From: Sulfitobacter dubius | Lineage (GTDB): Bacteria > Pseudomonadota > Alphaproteobacteria > Rhodobacterales > Rhodobacteraceae | Length of the DNA: 64,000 nt | Reading direction: 5' to 3' | Assembly: GCF_900113435.1 (NCBI RefSeq) | Contig: NZ_FOPG01000003.1 | Span: 124,001 to 188,000, forward strand | Part shown: positions 27,524 to 37,590 of the stretch, piece by piece | Numbering within the stretch: position 1 is the stretch's first letter | How the letters are laid out: each line of letters starts with the position of its first letter | Notes under the pieces: generated by a model | Told to the model about the DNA's origin: nothing | Seen by the model: the letters and a program-made list of their open reading frames with translations, nothing else | The model's database searches: none | Program-made: the position numbers and the translations under genes

Positions 27524-28528
27524 ATGGGACAAATTAAACTCAATCAGGTTTCCAAAAGCTTCGGCGATGTGGAAGTCATTCCGCCCCTTGATCTGACCAT
27601 CGAAGATGGCGAGTTCACGGTCTTTGTCGGCCCCTCGGGTTGCGGGAAATCGACACTGCTACGGCTGATCGCGGGGTTGGAGGATATCACCTCGGGCCAT
27701 ATCGACATCGACGGCACCGATGCGACCCATGTGCCGCCCGCGAAACGCGGTCTGGCGATGGTGTTCCAATCCTACGCGCTTTATCCGCATATGTCGGTGC
27801 GCAAGAACATCGCCTTTCCGATGAAGATGGCGGGCGTTCCGGCGGAGGAACAGCAGCGCCGGATCGAAGCGGCTGCCAAAGCGCTGAACCTGACCGACTA
27901 CCTTGATCGCCGTCCGGGCCAACTGTCTGGCGGTCAGCGCCAGCGGGTCGCTATTGGCCGTGCCATTGTGCGGGAGCCTTCGGCGTTCCTGTTCGATGAG
28001 CCGCTGTCGAACCTTGACGCCGCGCTGCGGGTGGGGATGCGTCTTGAGATCAGCGAGCTTCACAAGCGGCTGGCGACAACGATGATCTACGTCACCCACG
28101 ATCAAGTCGAAGCGATGACCATGGCCGACAAAATCGTCGTGCTGCGCGCGGGCTATATCGAACAGGTCGGCACCCCGCTTGAGCTTTACTACAAGCCGCG
28201 CAACGAATTCGTTGCGGGTTTCATCGGCTCGCCCAAGATGAACCTCATCAAAGGGCCCGAAGCCGAAGCCCGCGGCGCGCCGACGATCGGCATCCGCCCC
28301 GAGCATTTCGACGTCTCCACCACCGAGGGCGCTTGGGAAGGCACCATCGGTGTGGCCGAGCATCTGGGCTCTGACACCTTCCTACACATCCACGGTGTCG
28401 CGGGCTGTGACCCGATGACCGTGCGTGTGGATGGGGAGTTGTCGGTCAAACATGGCGACCGGATTTTCCTCACCCCGCAGGCGGACAAGCTGCACCGGTT
28501 CGATGCGCAGGGCCTTCGGGTCGAGTGA
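27524..28528 (+). CDS. smoK: Polyol ABC transporter ATPase
   Basis: UgpC/MalK-type ATPase, 334 residues. Walker [10 protein letters not shown] (about 37-45), the signature [17 protein letters not shown], Walker [13 protein letters not shown] and the switch His of YVTHDQ are all intact. The C-terminal TOBE/regulatory domain is shorter than in MalK. It energises SmoFG import of sorbitol or mannitol. It is followed after 72 bp by mtlK. Confidence 0.94.
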   Translation: MGQIKLNQVSKSFGDVEVIPPLDLTIEDGEFTVFVGPSGCGKSTLLRLIAGLEDITSGHIDIDGTDATHVPPAKRGLAMVFQSYALYPHMSVRKNIAFPMKMAGVPAEEQQRRIEAAAKALNLTDYLDRRPGQLSGGQRQRVAIGRAIVREPSAFLFDEPLSNLDAALRVGMRLEISELHKRLATTMIYVTHDQVEAMTMADKIVVLRAGYIEQVGTPLELYYKPRNEFVAGFIGSPKMNLIKGPEAEARGAPTIGIRPEHFDVSTTEGAWEGTIGVAEHLGSDTFLHIHGVAGCDPMTVRVDGELSVKHGDRIFLTPQADKLHRFDAQGLRVE

Positions 28529-28600
28529 TGCAAGCGACAGGAATGACAGGCCGACCCTCGCACCCTCTCCCCGGTGCGCGGCCCTACAAGGATGTGGATC

Positions 28601-30106
28601 ATGGATAATTTGGTAGACCTCTCGAACGCGACGCTGGGCGATCTTGATATCGCGCGGCCCACCTATGACCGCAGCGCCCTGACCCCCGGCATCGTGCATA
28701 TCGGCGTCGGCAACTTCCACCGCGCGCATCAGGCGTGGTATCTGCACCGTTTGATGCAGAACGGCCATGCGCATGACTGGGCGATCCTTGGTGCGGGGGT
28801 GCGCCCCTATGATGCGGCGATGCGCGAGAAGCTCTTGGCGCAGGACTGCTTGACGACGCTGATCGAACTCGACCCCGCGCAAACCTCGGCCGAGGTTGTG
28901 GGCTCCATGATCGACTACCTGCCGATCGAGGAAGGCAACGGCGCCCTGATCCGCGCCATGGCCGACCCGGCCATTCGCATCGTCGGGCTGACGGTTACGG
29001 AAAGCGGCTATTACATCGACCCCGTCAGCAAGGGGTTCGACGCGGCTCACGCCGATATCGTCCATGACGCGGCGAACCCTGACACTCCGCGCACCGCCTT
29101 TGGGGCCATTGTCGCGGCCCTGCGGCTGCGCCGCGATGCGGGGCAGGGGCCGTTCACGGGGCTGAGCTGTGATAACCTGCAAGGCAATGGCGATATCCTG
29201 CGCCAAGCGGTCGTGTCGCTGGCGCGCATGTCCGATCCGGCGTTGGCCGATTGGATCGAGGCAAACGCCAGTTTCCCCAACTCCATGGTCGACTGCATCG
29301 CCCCGGCCACCGGCCCCGCCGAGATCGCGCAGGCGCGGGAGTTTGGCGTGAACGACGCCGCCCCCGTCACCCATGAAGCCTTCCGCCAATGGGTGATCGA
29401 AGACGACTTCTGCGCAGGCCGCCCGGATTGGGATCAGGTGGGAGCGACCTTCTCGGACGATGTGCATGCCTATGAAAAGATGAAGATCCGTATCCTCAAC
29501 GCGGGCCATCAGGTCTTAGCCAATGTCGGTGAGGTGCTGGGGATCGAAACGATTTCCGCCACCATGGCGCATCCGGCGATCCGCGCGATGTTCCACCGCG
29601 TGCAGGCCGAAGAGATCACCCAGACGGTCGCCCCGGTGCCCGGTATGACGCCGCTGGCCTATCTTGAGCTGATCGAACAGCGTTTCTCGAACCCGCGCAT
29701 CGTCGACACCACCCGCCGTGTCGCCTTTGACGGCTCGGCGCGGCACACCGGGTTCGTCCTGCCGATCCTGCGGGATCAACTCGCAGCGGGGCGTTCAGTC
29801 AGTGGTTTGGCCTTGGTTGAGGCGCTTTGGGCGCGAATGTGTGCGGGCACGCGGGAGGATGGCAGCGAGATCGTGGCGAATGATCCGATCTGGGAGGCTT
29901 TGAAAGAGGCGGCGCAGGCCGCGCGGACGCGGCCCAAGGCATGGTTGGCGCAAGACCGTCTTTATGGCGATCTGGCGCAGGCAGAAGCGTTCCGCGACGC
30001 TTTTGTTGCTTGGCTCTCGCTCATTTGGGATGAGGGGGCCGTCGCGGCGATGAATGCCTATACGCAGGTCGATGAGAGCAATGGCCGCGCCAGCAAAGCA
30101 AGCTAA
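28601..30106 (+). CDS. mtlK: Mannitol 2-dehydrogenase
   Basis: Long-chain polyol dehydrogenase oxidising D-mannitol (and related polyols) to fructose with NAD. The protein has 501 residues. The N-terminal Rossmann segment is HIGVGNFHRAHQAWY; the catalytic motif KIRILNAGH shows the Lys, Asn and His of the family at the right spacing. ATG 28601 has AAGG 9 bp upstream; the start codons at 28574 and 28592 are less well placed. As the last gene after smoEFGK it delivers fructose to the Frk at 18084. It converges on arsJ with a 3-bp gap. Confidence 0.93.
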   Translation: MDNLVDLSNATLGDLDIARPTYDRSALTPGIVHIGVGNFHRAHQAWYLHRLMQNGHAHDWAILGAGVRPYDAAMREKLLAQDCLTTLIELDPAQTSAEVVGSMIDYLPIEEGNGALIRAMADPAIRIVGLTVTESGYYIDPVSKGFDAAHADIVHDAANPDTPRTAFGAIVAALRLRRDAGQGPFTGLSCDNLQGNGDILRQAVVSLARMSDPALADWIEANASFPNSMVDCIAPATGPAEIAQAREFGVNDAAPVTHEAFRQWVIEDDFCAGRPDWDQVGATFSDDVHAYEKMKIRILNAGHQVLANVGEVLGIETISATMAHPAIRAMFHRVQAEEITQTVAPVPGMTPLAYLELIEQRFSNPRIVDTTRRVAFDGSARHTGFVLPILRDQLAAGRSVSGLALVEALWARMCAGTREDGSEIVANDPIWEALKEAAQAARTRPKAWLAQDRLYGDLAQAEAFRDAFVAWLSLIWDEGAVAAMNAYTQVDESNGRASKAS

Positions 30107-30109
30107 CGG

Positions 30110-31372
30110 TCAGCCTTGGTCGGGTTTCAAGAACCCGACCAGCAGCGCCGACAGGGCCACCAGGATCGCCGCCGCCCCCAGCATCAGGGGCAGACCGCCG
30201 ATCTGATAGCTCAGCCCCGACAGCAGCGTGCCCAAGAGCCGCCCAGCGGCATTGGCCATGTAGTAGAACCCGACATCCATCGTCACCCGCTCGGCCTTTG
30301 TGAAGGACAGGATGAGGTAGGAGTGCAGTGACGAGTTCACAGCAAAGATCGCGCCAAAGGCCAAAAGGCCGATCACAAGCGTCACGGTGAGCCAGCCCTG
30401 CGGCCCGTCGCTGAAGAGCGCCGCCAGCGTCAGCGCCGCAGGCACGGCGGCGAGCGACCATGCCCATCCCTTCGCGGCTGAGATCAGATCCTCCGCCGGG
30501 CGGGACTTCGCGCGGAGCAGGCGCGGGGCGTAGATTTGCACCAGCCCGTAGAGGATCACCCAGACCGCCATGAATGTGCCGATCATGAAAAAGGCCGCGC
30601 GGTTGCTTTCCTCCGTGCCGTCCGAGAGGACCGCGTAGAAATAGATCGGGATGCCCACCACAAACCAAACATCCCGCGCGCCGAAGAGAAACACCCGCGC
30701 CGCGCTCAGCCAGTTCACATTGGCGGATTTAGAGAAGACTTCGGAGAACTTCGCCCCCTTGCGCCCTTTGGGCAGGCCGGGCGGCATGGCGGTCAGCACG
30801 GCGATCAGGATCAGCGCAAGGATCGCCGCCATGCCGAGCACCGCCCAGACGAAGCCTAGCGTCGCCAGCAACGCCGCGCCGAGCAGAAAGCCCAGACCCT
30901 TAACCATGTTCTTGGAGCCGGTCAGCAACGCGACCCAGCGGAACAACCCGCCATCCTCAGCCGGCGCCAGCAGCTTAACGGCGGATTTCGACGACATCTT
31001 GGCCAGATCCTTGGCCACGCCGCTGGCCCCCTGCACCAGCATGACGAAAACGACCGAGGCGCCAACCGCCCAAGACGGATCAAGCTGCGCCAGTGCCAGC
31101 AGCGCCACGATCTGCAATCCCAGCCCCGCATAGAGCGTCGAGGCCAGCCCGAAGCGCGCCGCGATCCAGCCCGCGCAGAGGTTGGTGACAACGCCCGCGA
31201 TCTCATACAGCACAAAGAGATAGGCCAGTTGCACCGGCGAAAAACCGAGCCGGTGGAAATGCAGCAACACCAACATGCGCAACGCGCCATCGGTCAGCAT
31301 GAAGGCCCAATAGGCCGCCGTGACCGCGATATAGGCCGATAGCCCCTCAGGGCGGGTCGCGCCCTGGCTCAC
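30110..31372 (-). CDS. arsJ: ArsJ organoarsenical efflux permease
   Basis: MFS permease of 420 residues with about 12 helices, matching ArsJ, which exports 1-arseno-3-phosphoglycerate and so removes arsenate from the cell. Family-like segments include [27 protein letters not shown] at the N-terminus and [31 protein letters not shown]. The identification is secured by the adjacent GAPDH gene (4-bp overlap) and ArsR-ArsC fusion. It is last in a three-gene operon. Confidence 0.92.
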   Translation of the reverse strand: MSQGATRPEGLSAYIAVTAAYWAFMLTDGALRMLVLLHFHRLGFSPVQLAYLFVLYEIAGVVTNLCAGWIAARFGLASTLYAGLGLQIVALLALAQLDPSWAVGASVVFVMLVQGASGVAKDLAKMSSKSAVKLLAPAEDGGLFRWVALLTGSKNMVKGLGFLLGAALLATLGFVWAVLGMAAILALILIAVLTAMPPGLPKGRKGAKFSEVFSKSANVNWLSAARVFLFGARDVWFVVGIPIYFYAVLSDGTEESNRAAFFMIGTFMAVWVILYGLVQIYAPRLLRAKSRPAEDLISAAKGWAWSLAAVPAALTLAALFSDGPQGWLTVTLVIGLLAFGAIFAVNSSLHSYLILSFTKAERVTMDVGFYYMANAAGRLLGTLLSGLSYQIGGLPLMLGAAAILVALSALLVGFLKPDQG

Positions 31373-32367
31373 AGGCTTGCCCCGACCATCAGCGCCACAT
31401 CGACCAAACGGTGCGCATAGCCCATCTCATTGTCGTACCACGCATAGATTTTCACCTGTGTCCCATTCACCACCATGGTGGAGGGCGCATCGACGATGCT
31501 GGACCGCGTGTCATTGGTGTAATCGGTCGAGACGAGCGGGCGCTCCTCATAGCCTAGGATATCTTTCAATTCCCCTTCAGCGGCGGCTTTGAACAGGGCG
31601 TTTACCTCTTCCACCGTCGTTTCGCGCTCTACCTCAAACACGCAGTCGGTCAGCGAGGCGTTCAGCAGCGGCACCCGCACCGCGTGACCGTTCAAGCGGC
31701 CTTTGAGTTCGGGGTAGATAAGCGTGATCGCCGTGGCGCTGCCGGTGGTCGTCGGGATCAGGGAGTTCAGGGCCGAACGCGCGCGGCGCAGGTCTTTGGC
31801 GGGGCGGTCGACGATGGTTTGCGTGTTGGTCACATCGTGGATCGTGGTGATGGAGCCATGTTTGATCCGCAGCGCCTCATGGATGACCTTCACCACCGGG
31901 GCGAGGCAATTGGTCGTGCAGCTTGCCGCCGTGACGATCCGGTGCCGTGCGGGATCATAGACGTCATCGTTGACGCCGTAGACGATATTCGCCGCATCGC
32001 CGTCTTTCACCGGGGCCGAGATCACCACCTTCTTCACCCTTGCATCGAAATAGGGGGCGAGTTTGGCCTCGGTTTTGAAGGCCCCGGTACAGTCGATCAC
32101 CACATCCACCCCGTCGAGCGGCAGCGCGCTGAGGTCGCGCGTGCCGATGAAAGGCAGGTGGGTGCCGTTGATCGTTACGCTGTCGGCATCATGGGCGAAA
32201 TCCGCCTGCCAACGCCCGTGCACCGTGTCGAACTCCAGCAAATGGGCATGCATCTCTGGGTCGCCCACCGCGTCGTTGATCCAAGCGATTTCTGCGCCCT
32301 GATCCAGCAGGGGCTTCAAGGCGAGCTTGCCGATGCGGCCAAGGCCGTTGATGGCATAGACGGTCAT
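31369..32367 (-). CDS. ArsJ-associated glyceraldehyde-3-P dehydrogenase
   Basis: Type I GAPDH, 332 residues, with Cys150 in [19 protein letters not shown] and the Rossmann start [19 protein letters not shown]. In ars operons this enzyme uses arsenate instead of phosphate to make unstable 1-arseno-3-phosphoglycerate, which ArsJ exports. It overlaps both neighbours by 4 bp (ATGA), so it is produced with ArsJ. It is not the housekeeping gap gene, judging from context. Confidence 0.93.
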   Translation of the reverse strand: MTVYAINGLGRIGKLALKPLLDQGAEIAWINDAVGDPEMHAHLLEFDTVHGRWQADFAHDADSVTINGTHLPFIGTRDLSALPLDGVDVVIDCTGAFKTEAKLAPYFDARVKKVVISAPVKDGDAANIVYGVNDDVYDPARHRIVTAASCTTNCLAPVVKVIHEALRIKHGSITTIHDVTNTQTIVDRPAKDLRRARSALNSLIPTTTGSATAITLIYPELKGRLNGHAVRVPLLNASLTDCVFEVERETTVEEVNALFKAAAEGELKDILGYEERPLVSTDYTNDTRSSIVDAPSTMVVNGTQVKIYAWYDNEMGYAHRLVDVALMVGASL

Positions 32368-33212
32368 GCGGAGAATCCTTCTTTGTCGGTTTGGCCCGCG
32401 TCATCGAGCGCTTTTTGCAGCGAAATACGGTCGAGCGAGGTCAGCGGTAGGCTGGTAAAGCCCAACATTCGGTTGCGCAGGGTGCCATAGGCCTGCTGGA
32501 AGGCGAGGCTCTTTTCGGCGTCGGATCCTTCGACCTTGACCGGATCGGGCAGGCCCCAATGCGCGGTAATCGGCTGGCCCGGCCATGTGGGGCATTCTTC
32601 GTTGGCCGCCTGATTGCAGACGGTAAACACAAAATCGAACGCCGGGGCATCCTCGGCTTGGAATTCTGACACGTTTTTTGAGCGCAGTTGCGATACGTCA
32701 TGGCCCTTCTGCTTAAGGACTTCCACCGCGAAGGGGTTCAATTGTGACTGCGGCCGGGTGCCTGCGGAATACACATTGAAACGGTCCTCAGCGAGATCGC
32801 GTAAGATGCTTTCGGCAAAGATCGAACGGGCAGAATTGCCGGTGCAGATGAACAGGACATTGAATTTTCTGTCAGTCATGAGAGCATTTCCATGTATGGA
32901 GGGGGTGGTGTTGGGGGTGCAAATCTCGGGCCGTCCACGGCAGCAGTCGATCAGTAGATAGTTGATCGTGTCACGGGCGGCAGTCAGATCAACCGCATAG
33001 CGCAGGGAGGTCCCGACACGTTCCTGAGTGACCAAACCAACCTGCATAAGCGCGCCGACATAGGTTGAGAGGGTGTTGGGTTTCAGCCCAAGCGCCTGTG
33101 CCAATTCGGTTGCGGGAACGCGGTCGGGATAGCGGCGCATGAGCAGCCGAAACAGCGCGAGCCGCTGTGGGTGGCCAAGGGTGGCAAGGCGATTGGGGAT
33201 CACTTGTTCCAT
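32364..33212 (-). CDS. ArsR-ArsC fusion (regulator and arsenate reductase-like)
   Basis: Single 282-residue protein joining two activities. Residues 1-100 are an ArsR/SmtB winged helix ([30 protein letters not shown]) ending in a Cys cluster, Cys90, Cys91 and Cys98 ([10 protein letters not shown]), suited to As(III) binding. Residues 112-282 are a low-molecular-weight phosphatase-type ArsC with the loop Cys123-TGNSA-Arg129 and the D-P pair in GLPDPV. An internal ATG at residue 112 (32879) could also give free ArsC. It leads the arsRC-GAPDH-arsJ operon. The start codon lies inside a perfect palindrome and no ribosome site is seen, so the mRNA may be leaderless. Confidence 0.92.
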   Translation of the reverse strand: MEQVIPNRLATLGHPQRLALFRLLMRRYPDRVPATELAQALGLKPNTLSTYVGALMQVGLVTQERVGTSLRYAVDLTAARDTINYLLIDCCRGRPEICTPNTTPSIHGNALMTDRKFNVLFICTGNSARSIFAESILRDLAEDRFNVYSAGTRPQSQLNPFAVEVLKQKGHDVSQLRSKNVSEFQAEDAPAFDFVFTVCNQAANEECPTWPGQPITAHWGLPDPVKVEGSDAEKSLAFQQAYGTLRNRMLGFTSLPLTSLDRISLQKALDDAGQTDKEGFSA

Positions 33213-33230
33213 AATTCATGAATTATGGAA
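33207..33230. promoter_or_regulatory. Perfect 24-bp ArsR operator over the start codon
   Basis: All 24 bases read the same on both strands; the core is CCATAATTCATGAATTATGG. It covers the ATG at 33210-33212. ArsR-family operators are AT-rich dyads of this size. Bound ArsR would block transcription start or elongation at the very first codon. Confidence 0.8.
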
Positions 33231-33827
33231 TTAGTCGCAATTTTGCAAGTGAAGTTTTTGTAACGGGGATGTTCGGCATAGTGGGCGTAACGCTGGGGCG
33301 TGGCGTCGATTTACCGGACCCTATAATTTTTACCAGCTTTACAAATGCGACCCGCCGCGATCAGTCAAGATATGCGAAAAATTTAATCAAACTATAACAA
33401 GTGCTTGGGGTTCTGATGCGCGAATCTTGTTATTCGGGTTTGTGGCTGCCTTGAATGGAAGCCACATAAGACCTGCGTGCTACGGCTGACGCGACCTTTT
33501 GACAGGGTCTGCCATTTGGCTCTGTTCCGGCCCTCGCTTGAGGAAGCCGCGCCCCTGTCCGCTGTGTTGGACGACTGTGTTTTTGTAAGGGGTGTATCGG
33601 TTTTCTGGCGGGGGTCGCTTTATGCCCTGCAGGGTGCTGGGGAAGGGGCCGATCATCGGCCGGGCGTCCTTGAGCTTGACCTTTGGTCACCGGGGCAAAA
33701 ATGCAACGTTTTGGTCAGATTCCCCTATACCGAGAAATCATTCGCCGTGGGCCATGTTCCCTCACTGGTTGAGGTGCCTTAAAATATTGCTCAGTATTTA
33801 AACACATGAGCTTTTGAACGCCGCCCT
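33231..33827. other. Intergenic region between ars operon and luxR
   Basis: No gene is supported. The left third is AT-rich and should hold the ars promoter. An 8-bp inverted repeat, ATAACAAG (33394-33401) and CTTGTTAT (33426-33433), lies in the middle. Two short frames at about 33430-33780 look like chance frames. Confidence 0.45.
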
Positions 33828-34547
33828 ATGGTGACCCCGCTTTCCGACCGCTACCTCGCTTTGAAAGAGCAACGACCAGATATCAAGCCTGCTGAAATAT
33901 TGCAGGTCCTGGCGCAGGATATGGGGCTGAATAACCTGTCCTATCTGGGGTTTCACAAAACCACTTCGGGCGGGAGTGATCCAGTTATTCACTCGACCTA
34001 TGATCCCGCTTGGCTGACGCGCTACCAAGAGGAAAGCTACCATCTGATTGACCCGGTGGTCGACAAATCGCTTGAGGGCACCTTGCCCGTAGATTGGAGC
34101 GAATTGCCAAAGGTCGACCGGACCACGCGCAACTTTTTCGGGGAGGCAATGGAGTTTGGCGTGCGCCAGAATGGTGTGTCGATTCCCATTCGGGACCATG
34201 CGCATGGCAAGGCGGTGCTGACGTTGAACTCTGACCTGCGGATTCACGAATGGCGCAAATACAAGCGCGGGATCATTGCCGATGCTATCTATCTGGGCTG
34301 CCTGATTCAAAGCGATATGGTGGCCAGTATCGGCAAGGGGCAGCCCGCACCGAGGCTAAGCAATCGCGAGAAAGAAGTGCTGAAATGGGCGGCGGTGGGC
34401 AAAACCGCGTGGGAGACGGCACAGGTAATGACTGTGTCCAACAGCACCGTGAATCACCACCTCTATAACGCCTGCGCCAAACTGGACGTGACCAATAAAA
34501 CCCATGCGGTCGCCAAGGCGATCCGGGCGCAGATCATTACGATCTGA
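33828..34547 (+). CDS. LuxR-type acyl-homoserine-lactone receptor (solo)
   Basis: Quorum-sensing transcription factor, 239 residues. The N-terminal autoinducer domain keeps the ligand residues seen in TraR/LuxR: Trp62, Tyr66, Asp75, Pro76 and Trp90 (AWLTRY..IDPVV..VDWSEL), with the spacing unchanged. The C-terminal LuxR HTH is at about 175-235 (LSNREKEVLKWAAVGKTAWETAQVMTVSNSTVNHHL). No luxI-type synthase lies in the window, so it appears to be a solo receptor answering a signal made elsewhere. The SDR gene 64 bp downstream may be a target. Confidence 0.88.
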   Translation: MVTPLSDRYLALKEQRPDIKPAEILQVLAQDMGLNNLSYLGFHKTTSGGSDPVIHSTYDPAWLTRYQEESYHLIDPVVDKSLEGTLPVDWSELPKVDRTTRNFFGEAMEFGVRQNGVSIPIRDHAHGKAVLTLNSDLRIHEWRKYKRGIIADAIYLGCLIQSDMVASIGKGQPAPRLSNREKEVLKWAAVGKTAWETAQVMTVSNSTVNHHLYNACAKLDVTNKTHAVAKAIRAQIITI

Positions 34548-34611
34548 CCGCAGCGTGTCTTTGCATCAAACCGCCCTTCGCGGTAAGCCGCCGACAGCAT
34601 AGGAGAGCAAT

Positions 34612-35319
34612 ATGGAACTGCGCGACAAACGTATTTTGGTTACCGGCGGCAGCGACGGGATTGGGCGGCACATTTGCCTCAAACTGGCAGAGACTGGTGC
34701 GCGGCTGGCCATTCTGGGCCGCGATGAGGTTCGGCTGCAATCTGTTGCCGATGCCTGCAAAGCCGCAGGCGCGCCGGATGCGGTAGGGCTGGTGTGCGAT
34801 CTGCAAGACCCGTCTGCTATTGCCCGAACCGCCTCAGAGGTGGTGGCGCGCTTTGGCGGGCTCGATATCCTGATCAACAACGCGGGGATTTGGCACAAGG
34901 CAGGCCCGCTCGACACGATCGCGCCCGAAATGCTGCAAGCCACGGTCCAGACCAATTTGACGGGGTTGATGCAGATGACGCATGCCACGCTGCCCGCGCT
35001 GCGCGACAATGATGAGGCGATTATTCTGAATGTCGTGTCAAAATCCGGTGTCGTGGCGCAGGCGGGACAGTCGGTCTACACGGCCACGAAATACGGCGTG
35101 CGTGGCTTTACCGAAGTGCTAAAGGCAGATGAGGAGGGCACCGGTGTGCGGGTTGGCGGGCTTTATCAGTCAGGCACCAATACCGGCATGTTCGCCAAAG
35201 CGGGTGAGGATGTGCCGAACCACATTTTTACTGAGCCGGATGATCTGGCCGATGTGGTGGTCTTTGTCCTGTCACGCCCGCCGAAACTGTGGATTCACGA
35301 CATCCGTATTGAACTGTAG
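34612..35319 (+). CDS. Short-chain dehydrogenase/reductase
   Basis: Classical SDR, 235 residues. The cofactor motif is TGGSDGIGRHI, followed by the NNAG motif in ILINNAGIW; the catalytic Ser is in VVSKSGVVAQ and the YxxxK motif is YTATK. It could use NADP(H). The substrate cannot be told. It follows luxR in the same direction with its own GGAG ribosome site (AGGAGAGCAATATG) and converges on the histidine kinase gene. Confidence 0.85.
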   Translation: MELRDKRILVTGGSDGIGRHICLKLAETGARLAILGRDEVRLQSVADACKAAGAPDAVGLVCDLQDPSAIARTASEVVARFGGLDILINNAGIWHKAGPLDTIAPEMLQATVQTNLTGLMQMTHATLPALRDNDEAIILNVVSKSGVVAQAGQSVYTATKYGVRGFTEVLKADEEGTGVRVGGLYQSGTNTGMFAKAGEDVPNHIFTEPDDLADVVVFVLSRPPKLWIHDIRIEL

Positions 35320-35334
35320 GCGGGGCAGGGGCCG

Positions 35335-37140
35335 TCAGGCCGTTTGCTGCAGCGTGTTTTCGTCACCTTGGGGCGTGGGGTTGCTTGCGGCCCCAAGGCC
35401 AAACTCTACATGAAAGGTTGATCCGACGCCGACTTCGCTTTCGTAAAATAGGTCTCCCGCCATCTGCCGCGCCAGTTGGCGAGAGATATGCAGCCCAAGT
35501 CCGGACCCTTGAGTTGATTTTTGACCGTCGTCATCAAGCTGCCCAAAGCGGCCAAAGACCCGTTCTTCCATCCCCTCAGGAATGCCGCGCCCCTTGTCAG
35601 TGATAGAGATCCGCACGCGGCCATTATTCGTGGTCAACGTACCCTCAACAGTGGCGCCCACATTCGAGAACTTCACTGCATTGGAAACCAGATTATCGAC
35701 CACTTGCCGGATGGCAAAGGCATCGCCCAAGACCACGGCGGGCTGGCCCAGTTCGCCGATATCAAGCCGCACGCCGCGCTCATGGGCGTACATGCGGTTT
35801 TCCTCAATGCTCTCTTTCAGCAGGGCAGGTAGATCGACGGGCAGCCATTCAAGCGACAACGCCTGTACCTCAAGTTTCTGCACCAATAGGATATTGTCCA
35901 CCAGCCGTGACAGCCGCACCCCGTTGCGATGGGCGATATCCAAGGACGACCGCAGCGGCCCTTTGACCTCGCCCAACTTCCCGCTCAGCGCCAATGCCAA
36001 TCCCCCCTTCAACGAGGTCAGCGGCGTGCGCAGTTCATGGCTGACGACAGAGATGAATTCGTCCTTGGCGCGGTTGGCTTCATCGGCTTCTTTCAAGGCT
36101 TGCTCAAGCGCTCTTGTGGTGGCGATCTGTTCGGTTACATCGACAAAAGTAACACTCCATCCGATGCCCGGGCCAGCGGGGGCGAGTGGGTTTTCGATGG
36201 GGTGAACGCGCGGCTCATAGAGGCGTTCATTGCAGGCGATATGGGGCGCACCGGCGTCGTTAATCTGCGCTTCGATTCCGGCGATTAGGTCCGTCGCGAA
36301 TTCCGGTTCAGACAATAGCCCGCTGCGTTTCGCCGCCGCGTTCGAGCGGACAATATGGCGCCGCGCATCAAGCAGGATCAGCGGCTCGCTCATCGTGTCA
36401 AACAGTGTCGATTGTCCGACCGAGGGCATGTCCATGGTCTTGTTCGTCACCAGCAGCCACGAGAAGGCTAATATCCCCAAGGTGAACATGAAGGACGTCG
36501 GGTCCAGCCCCAACACCGTGAAACCAAAGAAGGCATAGGCCGCGTTTGCTGCCAATGGGGTGAGCGTGATGGCCAGCAGCATCGTCAACAATGGCCAAGC
36601 GGCCCGCTTTGCCCGGGAAAATGCGCGGCCCAGCCAGACCAAGGTCGCCATGACAAAGCAGTAAAGCACGGCTAGGATCAGGAAATATCCCGGTCCATGC
36701 AAAAACGTGATCTGATCCCCATCCGGCGGGATCGCCGTTTCTGCCGTATAGACCAGATGATGCCAGTCATTCGTCGCCGCGAGGCCAAATGCACCCAGCG
36801 GTATAGCGATCAGGGCCAAAAGGCTCAGCCGTCCCCGCGCGCGGTTCGAAGGACCGACATAGTCGAAGATAAAGAATGACCATGCGACCGGAACTAAACC
36901 ATGGCCCAACCAAGCCAATTGCGCTTGCCGCATTTGGCATTGATAGGGTGTTGTTGCGGCTTCGGCTCCAACCATCATTAGGGTCCAGATCATGCCGACG
37001 AATGTCAGCGCATAGTAGACCTTGGCTTGGAATTTTTGGAACTTAAGCGTCCAAAGCGCGACTGCTGCAGCGATCAAGCTAACGGCGAGCACGGTCCAGT
37101 AGACCGGGTCAAGCATCAGACCTTGAAAACACGTTAGCAT
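35335..37140 (-). CDS. Histidine kinase with N-terminal 7TM and PAS domains
   Basis: Membrane sensor kinase, 601 residues. Seven hydrophobic helices fill residues 1-235, matching the histidine-kinase N-terminal 7TM module. A PAS-like segment follows (about 245-330, FDTMSEPLILLDARRHIVRSN), then a HisKA domain with His368 in SVVSHELRTPLTSLKGG and a HATPase domain with GDAFAIRQVVDNLVSNAVKFSN, DKGRGIPEG and GSGLGLHISRQL. No response regulator is adjacent on either side. The signal is unknown. Confidence 0.88.
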   Translation of the reverse strand: MLTCFQGLMLDPVYWTVLAVSLIAAAVALWTLKFQKFQAKVYYALTFVGMIWTLMMVGAEAATTPYQCQMRQAQLAWLGHGLVPVAWSFFIFDYVGPSNRARGRLSLLALIAIPLGAFGLAATNDWHHLVYTAETAIPPDGDQITFLHGPGYFLILAVLYCFVMATLVWLGRAFSRAKRAAWPLLTMLLAITLTPLAANAAYAFFGFTVLGLDPTSFMFTLGILAFSWLLVTNKTMDMPSVGQSTLFDTMSEPLILLDARRHIVRSNAAAKRSGLLSEPEFATDLIAGIEAQINDAGAPHIACNERLYEPRVHPIENPLAPAGPGIGWSVTFVDVTEQIATTRALEQALKEADEANRAKDEFISVVSHELRTPLTSLKGGLALALSGKLGEVKGPLRSSLDIAHRNGVRLSRLVDNILLVQKLEVQALSLEWLPVDLPALLKESIEENRMYAHERGVRLDIGELGQPAVVLGDAFAIRQVVDNLVSNAVKFSNVGATVEGTLTTNNGRVRISITDKGRGIPEGMEERVFGRFGQLDDDGQKSTQGSGLGLHISRQLARQMAGDLFYESEVGVGSTFHVEFGLGAASNPTPQGDENTLQQTA

Positions 37141-37590
37141 GGCGAAAACACCTGTAAGCTAAATACAATGTGCGCAGATCAGCATGAAAATGCGGCACAA
37201 GTTTGGCATTCTAGTGCCGTATTGTGGCAGAGCAATGCAACCCTTGGATGTGAATCAAGGGGTTGGCGCGGGATTAGGCTGCGGTGACGTCCTTACAGGA
37301 CGGTTGGACGCGGGCATTCGCGACATTCTTGAGGAGGGGCGCAAGAGTTTCCGGTGTTGCGGCAACTCAAGCCTATGAGGGCTTAGAAAACGCATGGGCG
37401 TCTAGCAAAGGTGCTGGGTGAATTAATGTCCACAGCCCCAGCCGGAGCAGCAGTGCGCTGTGCGGGCCGAGCGAAAACCAATACACGCACTGGTTATGTG
37501 AGGTGAAAATACCGTTAAAAGGAGCGGTCTTTGACAACGTTTTGCCGCATTCCTTGAGCAACACTACCTTGATTATTTTGAGGTTAAAAA
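37141..37590. other. Intergenic region between divergent kinases
   Basis: No gene is supported in 450 bp. It must hold the promoters of the two divergent histidine kinase genes. A stretch from about 37190 contains GCGGCAC and GTGCCGT about 20 bp apart, a possible dyad. The remainder shows nothing recognisable. Confidence 0.4.

Noticed and set aside
26285..27532. 415-codon minus-strand frame
   Set aside because: Antisense to smoF and smoG; its Asp/Glu-rich sequence is the complement of hydrophobic codons.
33430..33782. Two short opposite-strand frames between arsRC and luxR
   Set aside because: No homology-like motifs, no ribosome site, and overlapping on both strands.
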